In this document: positions 45,547-55,193 of the stretch, one piece after another
How positions within the stretch are numbered: the first letter of the stretch is position 1
Layout: the number at the start of each line of letters is the position of its first letter
Assembly: GCA_020630065.1 (NCBI GenBank)
Contig: JAHDCC010000020.1
Span: 1-62,068 of the forward strand
From: Acidimicrobiales bacterium
GTDB taxonomy: Bacteria > Actinomycetota > Acidimicrobiia > Acidimicrobiales > SZUA-35
Reading direction: 5' to 3'
DNA: 62,068 nucleotides
Program-made: the position numbers and the translations under genes
Notes under the pieces: generated by a model
The model's input: the letters and a program-made list of their open reading frames with translations, nothing else
Told to the model about the DNA's origin: nothing
The model's database searches: none

Positions 45547-47193
45547 ATGGCACGATCTAAGGCTCGAAAGATCACCGCAACTGCCGTCGGAGTTGCGATG
45601 TCCGCTGCGACCCTGGCTTCCCTCTCCAATCCGGTCTCAGCAGCTGAAGACCAGTTTGCCTGCGATCCTGATTTCTACCAGGTAATCGCAGGTCAACTGG
45701 CTGAGCTAGACCCCGCCAACGAGGCATACACGACCATCGGTCCAGATCACGCAAACTACAACGCTATGGGTTATCGCATCGCCGATGGCTACATGTACGC
45801 CATCAACGGCAAGACCCTGTATCGAATCACCGCCAACGGTGACCGAATCGATCTAGCTGAGCTAGATATTCCTGGGGGTTCGTATGCCGGCGACTTTGAC
45901 GACGATGGACTGCTCAATATCTCTCGAGGTGGCCGTGAATGGTACAAAGTCAATGTAGACACCTACGAGGTTGAACACGTCCCCGAATTCGACGGCTACA
46001 CCGCCGTTGCAGACATAACTAACGTACACGGCGTCTTTTACGGTGTCAGCAGCGACGGCACCCTGTACTCCTACGATCAAGCCTCACTTACCCGAACAGA
46101 AATCGGCGCAATCTCCGGTCTACCTGAAACTCTGAAATCCTACGGTGCAGCGTGGGCGACCGCCGGTGGAAACCTCTATGTCGGCCGCAACTCTGGCGAG
46201 ATTTACCAAATCACCGGCTACACGACTTCTACCCCAACCGCCACGTTGGTTGGCCGCTCACCGAGCACGAACTCGAACGACGGCGCATCGTGTGCACTAG
46301 CTGCACCGGCAGCTGGCCTAGACGATGTCGATGGGCCTGAACCAGAAAGCGAACCTCGCTCGCCTGAAGCGAAAAAGGCCTCAGACGACTACTCGAACAA
46401 CTACGACGAAATTTCACAGACGTTTACCCCTGCCGAACCTGAGCCGGAACCGGAACCTGAGCCGGAGCCAGAACCAGACGGTTCGACCTACACGTTCGAC
46501 GACGCCGAGTTAGGAACAGGCCCGGGATGTGAGATCGGTGGAGACGTCGACCGACCAGACCGTGATGCTACCCCGGCTGTTACCGTAGTTTCGGAAGCGA
46601 CCACACTGTACTCGACCGGATTTGACGCTACCTCGCTGAATGACTTCACAATCTTGGCCGGCAGTTGGACAGCAACTGACGGAGCGTTGGTTCAGAACCA
46701 TGACTGCGGCCACGACTACACGGTCCTTCTTGATGGGCACAACGTCGACCACTTCACTTGGACCGCTACATTCAGCAGCGTCGCCGAACGAAACCAAGGC
46801 GGGATCTTGTTCAACCAGGCGTCAAAGAGGTCTAGAAGTGGAGCGATGGTCGTTGACTTTACTGACGACGGCTCAACACTTCGGTGGGGAGAATACGACA
46901 ACAAGGGGTACTACCAGAACATTGGTTCTACCCCGGTGATGGCACCGCTGACTGGTCAGAACGTGACACTATCGGTGGAGGTCCACGGGAACGACGTCGA
47001 AATCTTCATGGACGGTAACCCAATTGCGACCACCGAATCGACCCACGCTGGGGGCATGGTCGGGCTAGTAGCCACATTGACCGCCATCTCGTTTGACAAC
47101 GCTGAGCTCGTAGCACTGCCAGCACCAGCTGTCGAGCCAACAACTTCAACCGAACCAGCACCAACTTCTGAACCTGTTGGAAGTGAATCATGA
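45547..47193 (+). CDS. Secreted beta-propeller (DUF6923-like) protein with EP repeats and C-terminal jelly-roll
   Basis: The 548-aa product has a Sec signal peptide (to about residue 32, NPVSAAEDQ). A propeller-like domain (about 35-260; ITANGDRIDLAELDIPGG, LNISRGGREWYKVN) resembles DUF6923. A repeated Glu-Pro linker spans about 298-312, followed by a LamG/DUF1080-like jelly-roll (about 350-525; TLRWGEYDNKGYYQNIG). A Thr/Pro/Glu-rich tail ends it. No catalytic residues are evident; a surface carbohydrate- or wall-binding role is possible. AAGGA precedes the ATG. Its stop overlaps the next gene by 4 bp. Confidence 0.75.
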   Translation: MARSKARKITATAVGVAMSAATLASLSNPVSAAEDQFACDPDFYQVIAGQLAELDPANEAYTTIGPDHANYNAMGYRIADGYMYAINGKTLYRITANGDRIDLAELDIPGGSYAGDFDDDGLLNISRGGREWYKVNVDTYEVEHVPEFDGYTAVADITNVHGVFYGVSSDGTLYSYDQASLTRTEIGAISGLPETLKSYGAAWATAGGNLYVGRNSGEIYQITGYTTSTPTATLVGRSPSTNSNDGASCALAAPAAGLDDVDGPEPESEPRSPEAKKASDDYSNNYDEISQTFTPAEPEPEPEPEPEPEPDGSTYTFDDAELGTGPGCEIGGDVDRPDRDATPAVTVVSEATTLYSTGFDATSLNDFTILAGSWTATDGALVQNHDCGHDYTVLLDGHNVDHFTWTATFSSVAERNQGGILFNQASKRSRSGAMVVDFTDDGSTLRWGEYDNKGYYQNIGSTPVMAPLTGQNVTLSVEVHGNDVEIFMDGNPIATTESTHAGGMVGLVATLTAISFDNAELVALPAPAVEPTTSTEPAPTSEPVGSES

Positions 47194-47792
47194 GGTCGGG
47201 CCGAATCGCAACCGCCGTAATCTGCGCTCTTACTCTCGGAGCATCGGCTGGATGTGCTGACCTGCGAGGTGAGGTTGCTGGATCAGGCGACGAAGAATCG
47301 ACCCGAGATTGGGAACCCGGCAACGCTGAAAGTGGCCAGAACGTGACAGCGGTATCCACTTTGGAAGAATCCGCCGAAGCGTTTCGCTTCAGCGCCCCGG
47401 AACTATTCACGGGTGCTACGGTGTCGGGCACCGATTTGTACACCTCAGGACCAGTAGTTCTGACATTCGTATCGCCCAATTGCCCCATTTCGGTTGATGA
47501 AGGCCCCGATCTCGCTGACGCAGCCGAGTACGGTTCAGATATCACCTACGTGTTTGTTCATACTGGGGGTGAACGGGAGGAGTATCTTCAATACGTCGAA
47601 GATAACGACCTGTATCAACAGAATTCGATCCATATCGACGACTCTGACCTGGCGCTTTGGGATCGATTCGGTGTAAAGATTCAGCCTTCATCGGTGCTAG
47701 TTGACTCGGAAGGAACTATCCGGTTTACGACCGGCGGGCTCGAACACCAAGGCCTGAGTGAGGCTGCCGACCTTCTCCGGGGCAACACATAA
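47190..47792 (+). CDS. Thioredoxin-like lipoprotein
   Basis: This 200-aa protein has a lipoprotein signal (LGASAGCADL) and a thioredoxin/AhpC-TSA-like fold from about residue 70 (GPVVLTFVSPNCPIS, then DDSDLALWDRFGVKIQPSSVLVDSEG). The redox site has a single Cys in SPNCPIS, lacking the second Cys of a CxxC, so it may be a peroxiredoxin-like or structural variant. It overlaps the secreted propeller gene (ATGA), which suggests that the two work together at the cell surface. Confidence 0.78.
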   Translation: MRSGRIATAVICALTLGASAGCADLRGEVAGSGDEESTRDWEPGNAESGQNVTAVSTLEESAEAFRFSAPELFTGATVSGTDLYTSGPVVLTFVSPNCPISVDEGPDLADAAEYGSDITYVFVHTGGEREEYLQYVEDNDLYQQNSIHIDDSDLALWDRFGVKIQPSSVLVDSEGTIRFTTGGLEHQGLSEAADLLRGNT

Positions 47793-47800
47793 GTTCTCAT

Positions 47801-47850
47801 GACCCTACGCGGCGGGTACCTCGAGCCGGTACCCAATGCCACGTAGGGTC
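47801..47850. terminator. Nested hairpin at the convergent junction
   Basis: Arms GACCCTACG (47801-47809) and CGTAGGGTC (47842-47850) enclose a second stem GGGTACC (47814-47820) / GGTACCC (47828-47834). The structure overlaps the last codons of the response-regulator gene on the reverse strand and lies just after the thioredoxin-like gene on the forward strand, so it could end transcription from both sides. No strong T-run is present. Confidence 0.5.
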
Positions 47851-48533
47851 GTGATGAGCTGATTGTTATCGGTCGAAATTTTCTTCCGAAGGTTCGCTAT
47901 ATGGACGCTCACTACGTGGTCGCCTCCGACCCAGCTCGGACCCCAAACCGCTTCTATCAGCTGTGTCCGGGTGACGACGCTGCGGTGATTGTCGACTAGG
48001 ACTTCAAGAATCGACATTTCGATTTTGGTGACTCGCAGTTCCGTTTCACCAACCCACACTTGTCTAGTTGTCCGATCAAATCGCAGGTGGCCAAGGTCGG
48101 TAGTGTTGTTACGTTCGTTGTTCGGCACTCTTCGACGAAGTAAGACCCGTATCGACATGAGTAGCTCCCGAGCTTCGAACGGTTTCGTCACGTATGCGTC
48201 GGCCCCAATCTCAAGCCCGGCGAAACGACTCTCGTCATCTTTTCGCCCGGTGAGCATCACAATATTCGAATCGCTCGCTTCTCGGATCTGTCGGCAAACT
48301 TCCATCCCACCTATTCCCGGTAAACCTAAGTCCAAAACGACGAGGTCGGGTTGTAGGGTTTTGAGAAGCTCTAAACCTTCTTCGCCTGTTGAGGCAACCG
48401 ACACTGAATAACCAGCCTGTTCGAGCATGAGTTTGACGGCCGCCTGAAACATGGCAGCGTCTTCTACGACTAGAAGTCGGTACGCTGACAAAGTCATTGG
48501 GTTTGAGGAGGCCACGTCTGGTATGGTTGCCAT
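47805..48533 (-). CDS. Orphan OmpR-family response regulator
   Basis: The 242-aa regulator has a receiver domain (LVVEDAAMFQ, phospho-acceptor Asp68 in LVVLDLGLPGIGG, Lys in YVTKPF) and an OmpR-type winged helix (LRFDRTTRQVWVGETELRVT, GGDHVVSVHIANLRKKI, LRGIGYRLEV). No kinase is adjacent, so its partner is unknown. The frame begins at 48533; an internal ATG at 48497 (MTLSAYRLLVVED) is an alternative. It is divergent from a 479-bp intergenic region. Confidence 0.9.
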   Translation of the reverse strand: MATIPDVASSNPMTLSAYRLLVVEDAAMFQAAVKLMLEQAGYSVSVASTGEEGLELLKTLQPDLVVLDLGLPGIGGMEVCRQIREASDSNIVMLTGRKDDESRFAGLEIGADAYVTKPFEARELLMSIRVLLRRRVPNNERNNTTDLGHLRFDRTTRQVWVGETELRVTKIEMSILEVLVDNHRSVVTRTQLIEAVWGPSWVGGDHVVSVHIANLRKKISTDNNQLITTLRGIGYRLEVPAA

Positions 48534-49012
48534 ATTTTCACATCGGACGATCTGCGGTCAAACTTTGCTGTTTTCGGGTCCTAGGGCTTGACGGCGTTTA
48601 CTTACATTAAATCTTGGTAGTAAAATACCTTTCTATGCGTTTAGCTGTATAGTCTCGTTTATGGGTTCGGATCCGTTCAAAACACGATTAGTCCATCACC
48701 TATCTGAACCCTGTTGTGATGGAATAGCAGTACCTTTTCTGATTTGACTACGACCTGAGGTCCACATACGACCGAAGGCGATGCCAACGATAATTCAACA
48801 ACGTTGGCGTTAACGAAAATAGAACGCCGAGACAACCCCGGTCCGAGCGTTCGTTTAACACCCGTGATCGCCCAGATCTCTCTTTGTGGTGTCGGGATCT
48901 TATTTGCCTATCCCAAATTCTTCGAAACGTCCGGTCCTCTTCGAAGAAGACCTCCTAAAGGAACAGTGACCAGAAAATCCAGCTACCACTCGACTAACCC
49001 AACCGGAGAAAA
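48534..49012. other. 479-bp intergenic region with several inverted repeats
   Basis: No convincing protein gene was found; the ORF at 48804-49025 is poor and overlaps the next start. The stretch has inverted repeats TCCATCAC/GTGATGGA (48692-48699/48716-48723) and GCCAACG/CGTTGGC (48783-48789/48802-48808). A possible -10 box TATAGT lies near 48644-48655. A promoter for the gene at 49013 and for the response regulator should be here; a small RNA is possible but unproved. Confidence 0.4.
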
Positions 49013-49411
49013 ATGCATTATCTGAGGAACTCCATTATGGGACTCGCCATATCTTCAATACTCATCGTCATTTTATTTACGTTGTCAAAAGCCACTAGCC
49101 CTAGTTTGGTTGTTCAACCTCCAGGTCAAGCAACGCAACAAATCGTCGCTCTGCCGAACGCTCTGACTGCAACTATCATCGGCTGCGTTGCGTCTTCATT
49201 ATTTGCTCTCGTGTTGCACCGCACCATTGGAGACAAAGCCCGGATCACCTTGATAGTGGTCGGAGTCACAGCCACCGTACTTTCACTCTTATCGCCTCTT
49301 ACCGCTACCAGCTCTATCACCACGCTGGCCTGGCTTAGTTCGTTCCACCTCGCCGTCGCGGTGCCGATGCTGATGTGCCTTTCGTCCGCCCTGTCCCGAC
49401 CAATCAAATAG
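49013..49411 (+). CDS. DUF6069-like four-helix membrane protein
   Basis: This 132-aa protein has four membrane helices (about 8-28, 48-68, 74-94, 106-126) and the layout of the DUF6069 family, common in actinobacteria and of unknown function. A GGAG ribosome-binding site lies 8 bp before the ATG. It has no charged functional motifs. The next gene starts 82 bp downstream on the same strand. Confidence 0.65.
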   Translation: MHYLRNSIMGLAISSILIVILFTLSKATSPSLVVQPPGQATQQIVALPNALTATIIGCVASSLFALVLHRTIGDKARITLIVVGVTATVLSLLSPLTATSSITTLAWLSSFHLAVAVPMLMCLSSALSRPIK

Positions 49412-49493
49412 CCCAAAACCGCTACCCCATCGGTGTCCATTCTGCTACCAACAGGCTATTAAGAAGCAGCGGTTTCTAGCCGATGTAGTAGCC

Positions 49494-50780
49494 ATGACTG
49501 TCATGACAAAGAGTTCAACGCCAACGGTTCCTCCGGCGCGACTCGGATTACTCTTAACACAACGTCGCCATCAGCTCGGGCTGTCTTTGGAAGAGTTAGC
49601 CGAGATTTCCGAGGGTGAACTCACCGTAGATGAACTCAAACTAGCCGAGCAAGGTCACCATAGTCTTGACGATGACTTCGTCACCAGAATCACAAAGCTC
49701 TACGAATGTAACTCGGGCTCAGTCATACCTGTTCGTTATCGTCTAATTGTCGATATCGATCGCGGCGAAATCATCACCGGGTCTTCCTCGACCACACTTC
49801 CAAAGACGGAGCCGACAGAAATTCTGGAACGGTATCTAGCCTTTGTGTATTTGATGAGGGGCCAGATACCGGGCACGAAACTCAACCTTCGAGGCGAAGA
49901 CCTGGAAGTTTTGGCTGAAGCACTTGGAGCCAGTTCCGAACAAATCGAGCGACGGCTTATCATCATGATGGGCTCTAAGCAGGTCAAACAACGGACGTAC
50001 TCACTACGAAAGCGAATCGCAGTATCGGCTGTTGGACTTTTGGTTGGGTTCACGTCGATGGGTGCGCTAATTCTGACACCAGATACATCTCCGGCATCGG
50101 CAGAGACACCCCTAACCCAAGAAGCTACGACATCTGTCGTTGAACGTTCGATGGGAAAGACCGGTAGCGGACCTCAAATTGAAATGCCGTCAACCAGCTC
50201 AACCGAAGTCACGCTAGAAAAAACGGCGCCGAATTCGTCGGCTGAAACTTCGACAACGGCCCCGGGTGGCGGAAACCCCCAGAAGGCTGACGAGGTGGCC
50301 CCGGCGGGGCCGGAAACCGTTGAAGAACCCGATCTCGCAGCCGCTGAGTCGACCTCAATAACTCAAGAAGCCGAGGCCCTAATTAGCTACGACTGGCAGA
50401 CCCATCTACCCGGCTGGACCGTCGAATATGATGAGAGCAGATCTGGCCACCGAGGAATGACCAATCGGTCGATGAAGAAAATTACGATCTATGTTCGGGA
50501 TGATGACTCACCAGAAAGCATCGCCGATGTTTTAGCCCACGAACTGGGACATGCACTCGATCTGGAACATCTCAACGATGATGACCGGATTCAGTGGCTC
50601 AACAGTCGAAACCTTCCCCACGTTTGGTGGGTTAGCGATGGCCACGCCGACTTCTCTGTTGGCCAGGGCGACTTTGCTGAAGCTGTAGCAGCGATAATGG
50701 TTGGCTCTCCCAGTGACTCCGCTCACGGAGGGTTCACCGACGACCAGCTTGAACTTGCCGCTAGTTTACTGCCAGCCTAG
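49494..50780 (+). CDS. HTH - transmembrane - extracellular metallopeptidase fusion
   Basis: The 428-aa protein has a cytoplasmic XRE-like helix-turn-helix (about 14-75; LGLLLTQRRHQLGLSLEELA), a middle region with a second helix-turn-helix-like stretch (about 130-160), and one membrane helix (about 175-195). A Thr/Ser/Pro-rich linker and an extracellular domain (about 298-428) follow. That domain carries HELGH at about 349-353 with a third His at 359 (HExxHxxxxxH), and an EAVAAIM motif that could supply an acidic ligand. Zinc-metallopeptidase activity is likely. This looks like a membrane-spanning regulator with a protease output or sensor domain. I know no named family with this whole layout. 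Confidence 0.75.
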   Translation: MTVMTKSSTPTVPPARLGLLLTQRRHQLGLSLEELAEISEGELTVDELKLAEQGHHSLDDDFVTRITKLYECNSGSVIPVRYRLIVDIDRGEIITGSSSTTLPKTEPTEILERYLAFVYLMRGQIPGTKLNLRGEDLEVLAEALGASSEQIERRLIIMMGSKQVKQRTYSLRKRIAVSAVGLLVGFTSMGALILTPDTSPASAETPLTQEATTSVVERSMGKTGSGPQIEMPSTSSTEVTLEKTAPNSSAETSTTAPGGGNPQKADEVAPAGPETVEEPDLAAAESTSITQEAEALISYDWQTHLPGWTVEYDESRSGHRGMTNRSMKKITIYVRDDDSPESIADVLAHELGHALDLEHLNDDDRIQWLNSRNLPHVWWVSDGHADFSVGQGDFAEAVAAIMVGSPSDSAHGGFTDDQLELAASLLPA

Positions 50781-50894
50781 AACTGTCCTATACCGAACTG
50801 TTCTTCGCAATGATCGCAGTTGTAACTGCACTTTCGGGTTGATGGTTGAGTTGTTTGTGGCTATCGTCGTGGCTTCCAACACAGATCGTCGAGT

Positions 50895-51638
50895 ATGACC
50901 CCACAGCCTCTAACGAATCATGTACGCATCGAGTCACTTGAAGCGCTTCCAACCGACGCGGCCTCTACCGGCTCTATTGCTTTGGTTCACGGCGAACCAG
51001 ATTCCATTCCTCCGGCTCAGTTGACAAAGCTGAGCAGCGAATTTGTGTCTATCCATTTTGTTGAAAATGTTGATGCCATAGATTTCTCTGGTGTTGACAA
51101 CATCACCTCTATCACGAAGTTCGCTGCAGTCGGGTTCGGTTTAGATACCGACCACGCCTTGTCTTTTGCCAGCTACCTAACCGAGTTGGAAGTGCTGTAT
51201 CTCGATGATAACCGAATAGCCGCCGCCGGGTTACGGGCTCTGTCAGAGCTGGAAAGCCTAACATCGCTACATGTTGCCAACAATGGGGTCGGCCGTGGTG
51301 TAGCATCACTGGCCGAACTGTGGCAGCTGACCGATCTCGACATTTCAAGAAACAGCCTGGGAGGCAAGAAATTTCTCGCTATCGGAGAACTAAGCAACCT
51401 CGAATGCCTCACGGCCGACAGCTGCCATATTTATGCAAAGAACCTGCATGTCTTAACCCAACTACCAAAACTGAAGTCGTTGAGTATTGCCGACAATAAC
51501 CTCGGGGACGAAGCGGCTGAACTTCTGTGTGGGTTGACATCGCTAACTGAGCTAAACGTTGCCGGAAACAACTTGAGCGACCGTGCGCTGGATTCGTTGC
51601 GTGATCTGCCAAATTTGATGGATCTCAGGTTCGAGTAG
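50895..51638 (+). CDS. Leucine-rich-repeat protein
   Basis: This 247-aa protein is built of about seven leucine-rich repeats of the ribonuclease-inhibitor type (LTELEVLYLDDNRIAAAGLR; LKSLSIADNNLGDEAAELL; LTELNVAGNNLSDRALDSL). No signal peptide or membrane helix is present, so it is probably cytoplasmic and binds other proteins. The C-terminal end overlaps the converging SGNH hydrolase gene by 14 bp. The start ATG at 50895 has no clear ribosome-binding site. Confidence 0.8.
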   Translation: MTPQPLTNHVRIESLEALPTDAASTGSIALVHGEPDSIPPAQLTKLSSEFVSIHFVENVDAIDFSGVDNITSITKFAAVGFGLDTDHALSFASYLTELEVLYLDDNRIAAAGLRALSELESLTSLHVANNGVGRGVASLAELWQLTDLDISRNSLGGKKFLAIGELSNLECLTADSCHIYAKNLHVLTQLPKLKSLSIADNNLGDEAAELLCGLTSLTELNVAGNNLSDRALDSLRDLPNLMDLRFE

Positions 51639-52350
51639 TCGATTTGGGTTTGCCTCGGCCCTGGGCCAACACGTCGGTGAACGCTTTTGCTATCAGCTCA
51701 TATCCGAGGTCATTTGGGTGAAACTTGTCTTCCGCCAAACGGCTTTTGCCCGACGGACCCGGCATCGCCCACGGGTTGAGAAACGTGTGAGATCGACCTT
51801 CAAGTAACTGCTTTAGCATTCTATTTGAGGCCCTAGATCGAGGCGAACCACCAGCCAAAGCCGCGACAAGGCTCTTCTCTGGCAACTCGGCAACTAGACC
51901 TTTTAGTTTGTGGTGCAGCGAGAACGTCGAAAGTGACCAGAATATGTCGTTGCTCCCGACGCAACAAATCACCAAGTCGGGCTGAGCGAGCTTGCCGAGT
52001 TCAACAAGCTGACGTTCTAACGCGTCGTCTACTTTCGCCCCTGATTTGGCGAGATTGGCGATGCCCCACTGGCGTCTGTCTCGATCGGACAAGTATTGTC
52101 GAACAAGCTGCACATATCCTTTGCTGGGGTGGGAGGCTCCAATGCCTAGGGCGCTTGAATCGCCGATCACAGCTAGTACCGGACCGTCGCCTGTGTAACT
52201 TAGCCGGTTCTCGTTGTCCCACCATTGTGTATAGGCCGGAATCTGGTCGGCGACGTCTCGCACACCGGTCGAGAATCGAGACATAGCAGAAATCAGTCTT
52301 CCGGGTTGCCCAACCACGAGTGGCTTGAGTGGATACGCGCCTTGGTCCAT
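51625..52350 (-). CDS. SGNH/GDSL-type hydrolase
   Basis: The 241-aa hydrolase has block [12 protein letters not shown] with the nucleophile Ser, block [12 protein letters not shown], and block [12 protein letters not shown] with the Asp-His pair, so the catalytic set is complete. The substrate (ester or acyl/acetyl group) is unknown. The chain begins with a short polar stretch and has no clear signal peptide. It converges with and overlaps the LRR gene by 14 bp. Confidence 0.88.
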   Translation of the reverse strand: MDQGAYPLKPLVVGQPGRLISAMSRFSTGVRDVADQIPAYTQWWDNENRLSYTGDGPVLAVIGDSSALGIGASHPSKGYVQLVRQYLSDRDRRQWGIANLAKSGAKVDDALERQLVELGKLAQPDLVICCVGSNDIFWSLSTFSLHHKLKGLVAELPEKSLVAALAGGSPRSRASNRMLKQLLEGRSHTFLNPWAMPGPSGKSRLAEDKFHPNDLGYELIAKAFTDVLAQGRGKPKSTTRT

Positions 52351-52452
52351 ACGGTCATAATATGCCAGCTCTTCGACACTGGTGGAGAGTCGAAGCCAGA
52401 TAATTCAGCGACATTACAGCCTCTAACGACCATAGATTCCTCAGAAGCTTCA

Positions 52453-54462
52453 ATGTTTGTCTCAACTAGTAGCCCAAACGGCCTAAAGTCGACGGCGCTA
52501 TGGTCCGATTCCTTGCATATGTCAGAAGCCAGCAAACGTAATTCCAGATGGAATGCCGTGCATCGATATAGCCTGGCTGGAGCGGTCTTCGGATTGGTGT
52601 TTCCTCTCGTCGCGATACCACTAGACGTTTGGCTATACGAGAGCACCGTTTCATTGGCGTCCGCTCAGCAACGGTTCTTTGAGAACCCGCTTCTTTGGAT
52701 CATCGCGACCGCCCCAATTTTTCTTGGCTTGTTTGCTCGAATCGGCGGCATTCGAGAGGACCGCATCAACGATGTTGTGTCGTTTCAGGACCAGATAATC
52801 GAGACACAAACCTCTGATCTTAAACAGGCTCTGGAACAAGCCCAGCAGGCTGACGCCGCCAAGAGTGTTTTTCTGGCCAATATGAGCCACGAGATTCGTA
52901 CCCCGATGAATGGTGTCATCGGCATGGCTGACGTTTTGTTGGATACAGAACTCGACCCGATCCAGTCGGACTATGTCCGTACGCTTCGCTCCAGCGGCGA
53001 ATCCTTGCTTGTGATCCTGAACGATATTCTCGACTTCTCTAAAATCGAGGCTGGTCAGATGGATTTGGAACATGAGCCATACGATTTCTGCGAGTCTGTG
53101 ATGTCGGGTGTTGAACTTATGGCGGCCAAAGCAGCGGCGAAACAGATTGAACTGTTGTATCTCGCAGATAAATCGATTGACCGTATGGTTCGTGGCGACA
53201 CCACCCGGCTGCGTCAGATCGTGATGAACCTGGTAGGCAATGCAGTGAAATTTACTGAGACGGGTGAGGTGACGGTCGAGGTATCTTCGGCTCCCGTTGA
53301 GCCAACAGGATCGGGTTCAACAAATCAACGGACCATGACTGTGTCGGTGGCTGATACCGGTATCGGTTTATCGGAGGAAGACAAAGGCCAACTCTTTAAG
53401 TCGTTTAGCCAGGCTGACTCTTCAACCGCTAGACGTTTCGGAGGAACCGGGCTAGGCCTGACCATCTGTCAGTCCTTAACTGAGCTGATGGGTGGAGGGA
53501 TTCGCGTCGACAGCAAAGGGCGAGGACACGGATCGGTTTTCACTTTTTGGATAACGGTCGAGGACACCGACATCGAGCTGCCAGATGACGACAACCAAGA
53601 CGACAAGACGCTTCAGGATCGCATGGTCCTGATCGTAGACGACAATAAAACCAACCGTATGATCTTGGAAGCCGAGACCAGGTCTTGGGGCATGATCCCC
53701 AAAAGCTTTTCGTCGGCCGACGATGCACTCCGCTACCTCGATCTAGGGTCATCCCATATTGACATTGCCCTGCTTGATATGGAGATGCCGGGAACTAATG
53801 GGCTGCAGCTCGCCGAGCTGCTCCGGTCTCGGTTTGTTTTAATAACCGACGCGTTCCCGCTAGTTTTACTTTCTTCTGGGCGCCTGGCTGACAAAGATGA
53901 CGCATTATTTGCTGCCGCGTTGATGAAACCTGTTCGAAGCAACCGGCTCAAAACGATTTTGATCGACCTGTTGGTCTCCAATCAACAAGGCGACTCACCA
54001 GGTGATGAAGATCACCAGCCAGATGAAGATGAGGCTGTTGGTCCTCAACCGGAGACAAGCCAGCTACGAATACTGATGGCTGAAGACAATGCGGTCAATC
54101 AGATGGTCACTCAAGCAATGCTCTCAAATCTGGGACTTTCGGCGACCGTTGTTGCCGATGGTGTCGAGGCGGTCGCCGCGGTTGAGAATGCGGACGAGCC
54201 TTGGGACATTATTTTGATGGATATGCAGATGCCGAATTTGGATGGTTTGGGGGCGACTGAACAGATCCGTCAGCTCGAAATCGAGTATCAACCCCGAATT
54301 ATCGCGCTTACCGCTAATGCTCTCCAGGAAGATGTCGATCGGTGTTCGGCTGCCGGTATGGATGACTTCGTGACTAAACCGGTTCGAAAAGAAGTGCTGG
54401 GGGAAGCGCTCGACCGGGCGAAAACCCAAGTGAATAGTTTTAAGCTGCGCGACTTGGCTTAA
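52453..54462 (+). CDS. Hybrid histidine kinase with two receiver domains
   Basis: The protein has two membrane helices near the N-terminus ([20 protein letters not shown] and [20 protein letters not shown]), a short coiled coil, HisKA ([17 protein letters not shown]), a GHKL ATPase domain ([23 protein letters not shown]) and two receivers. Receiver 1 has [13 protein letters not shown] and the acceptor in ALLDMEMPG; receiver 2 has [24 protein letters not shown] and VTKPVR. No Hpt domain is present. The frame is open upstream to 52225 inside the SGNH gene; ATG 52453 or 52519 are the likely starts, neither with a good ribosome-binding site. Confidence 0.88.
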   Translation: MFVSTSSPNGLKSTALWSDSLHMSEASKRNSRWNAVHRYSLAGAVFGLVFPLVAIPLDVWLYESTVSLASAQQRFFENPLLWIIATAPIFLGLFARIGGIREDRINDVVSFQDQIIETQTSDLKQALEQAQQADAAKSVFLANMSHEIRTPMNGVIGMADVLLDTELDPIQSDYVRTLRSSGESLLVILNDILDFSKIEAGQMDLEHEPYDFCESVMSGVELMAAKAAAKQIELLYLADKSIDRMVRGDTTRLRQIVMNLVGNAVKFTETGEVTVEVSSAPVEPTGSGSTNQRTMTVSVADTGIGLSEEDKGQLFKSFSQADSSTARRFGGTGLGLTICQSLTELMGGGIRVDSKGRGHGSVFTFWITVEDTDIELPDDDNQDDKTLQDRMVLIVDDNKTNRMILEAETRSWGMIPKSFSSADDALRYLDLGSSHIDIALLDMEMPGTNGLQLAELLRSRFVLITDAFPLVLLSSGRLADKDDALFAAALMKPVRSNRLKTILIDLLVSNQQGDSPGDEDHQPDEDEAVGPQPETSQLRILMAEDNAVNQMVTQAMLSNLGLSATVVADGVEAVAAVENADEPWDIILMDMQMPNLDGLGATEQIRQLEIEYQPRIIALTANALQEDVDRCSAAGMDDFVTKPVRKEVLGEALDRAKTQVNSFKLRDLA

Positions 54463-54529
54463 GAGGCGAGCGGACTCGACGGCGGTAAGGGGCCGAAGCG
54501 AATCAAACTTTTCCTACCCGCTAGCCCCT

Positions 54530-55108
54530 TTAGGTGAAGTTCGTTAAGAGCGTGGCTTCGGCGAGGCTAATTCCTTCGTCGAGCAGTTCGACCAGTTCTC
54601 CTTCGTCTTTCACCCAGAGTCCGCAGGAGGCGTCGATGATTCCCATGTAGGCGGCAGCAACCATGTGGGCTTCGTTGTTGACCTGGTGGGGTTCTCGTTC
54701 GTATATGAGCTCGGTGTAGATTCGTTCAATCCACGCTTGGGATGTGGCGGCGTAACGTCCGGCGATTGTGGAGTGTTGAAATGCCAGACCAAAGAGAAGC
54801 CGGACTGGTTCTGGGTTTTGTGAGATGTGTTCCCCTACTGCGATGACGGCCAAACGCAGACGAGGCTTTAGCGGAAGTGACCGGTTCTCTACAATGACGG
54901 AGTCGAAAACGTTCCTCCACTCGTGTGGGTATTCGAGCAGAAGGTCGGCCTTCGAGGGAAAGTACCGGAACGCGGTTCGCCGGGAAACAGCCGATGCCTC
55001 GGCGACATCGGCCATAGTGACGTTCTCATAGCCCTGTTCGGTGAACAGACGGATCGCTGCGTCGGCTAGGTCGTGTCGCGTTTTCCGTTTTTTCTCTTCC
55101 TGGTTCAC
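54530..55108 (-). CDS. TetR-family regulator
   Basis: The product is about 192 aa, with an N-terminal helix-turn-helix (TRHDLADAAIRLFTEQGYEN and VTMADVAEASAVSRRTAFRYF) and a helical ligand-binding C-terminus. The frame reaches 55141, but the GTG at 55108 has GGGAG about 10 bases upstream and starts at the family position, so I chose it. It is divergent from the DUF2867 gene, sharing an 85-bp region with a palindromic element, and likely represses that gene and itself. Confidence 0.85.
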   Translation of the reverse strand: MNQEEKKRKTRHDLADAAIRLFTEQGYENVTMADVAEASAVSRRTAFRYFPSKADLLLEYPHEWRNVFDSVIVENRSLPLKPRLRLAVIAVGEHISQNPEPVRLLFGLAFQHSTIAGRYAATSQAWIERIYTELIYEREPHQVNNEAHMVAAAYMGIIDASCGLWVKDEGELVELLDEGISLAEATLLTNFT

Positions 55109-55169
55109 AGGTACTAATCTCCCACAAATCCGTTCTGACATCTAGTGCCAAATACCACTTGACTATTTT

Positions 55170-55186
55170 TTGACACTGAGTGACAA
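55170..55186. promoter_or_regulatory. Predicted TetR operator and leaderless promoter of the DUF2867 gene
   Basis: The 17-bp element TTGACACTGAGTGACAA is a near-palindrome (TTGNCACT/AGTGNCAA) centred at 55178. An additional AGTGCCAA half-site lies at 55145-55152. A promoter TTGACT (55159-55164), 17 bp, GACAAT (55182-55187) overlaps it, so binding would block transcription. The start point would fall at or next to the ATG at 55194, suggesting a leaderless mRNA. Confidence 0.55.
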
Positions 55187-55193
55187 TAAGGTT

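Noticed and set aside
46430-46480. Tandem Glu-Pro codon repeat as a mobile or recombination repeat
   Set aside because: It encodes an in-frame EP linker in a secreted protein, a common spacer. No repeat outside the gene matches.
48804-49025. 73-aa forward ORF in the intergenic region
   Set aside because: There is no ribosome-binding site or domain, it has an atypical composition, and it runs into the start of the membrane-protein gene.
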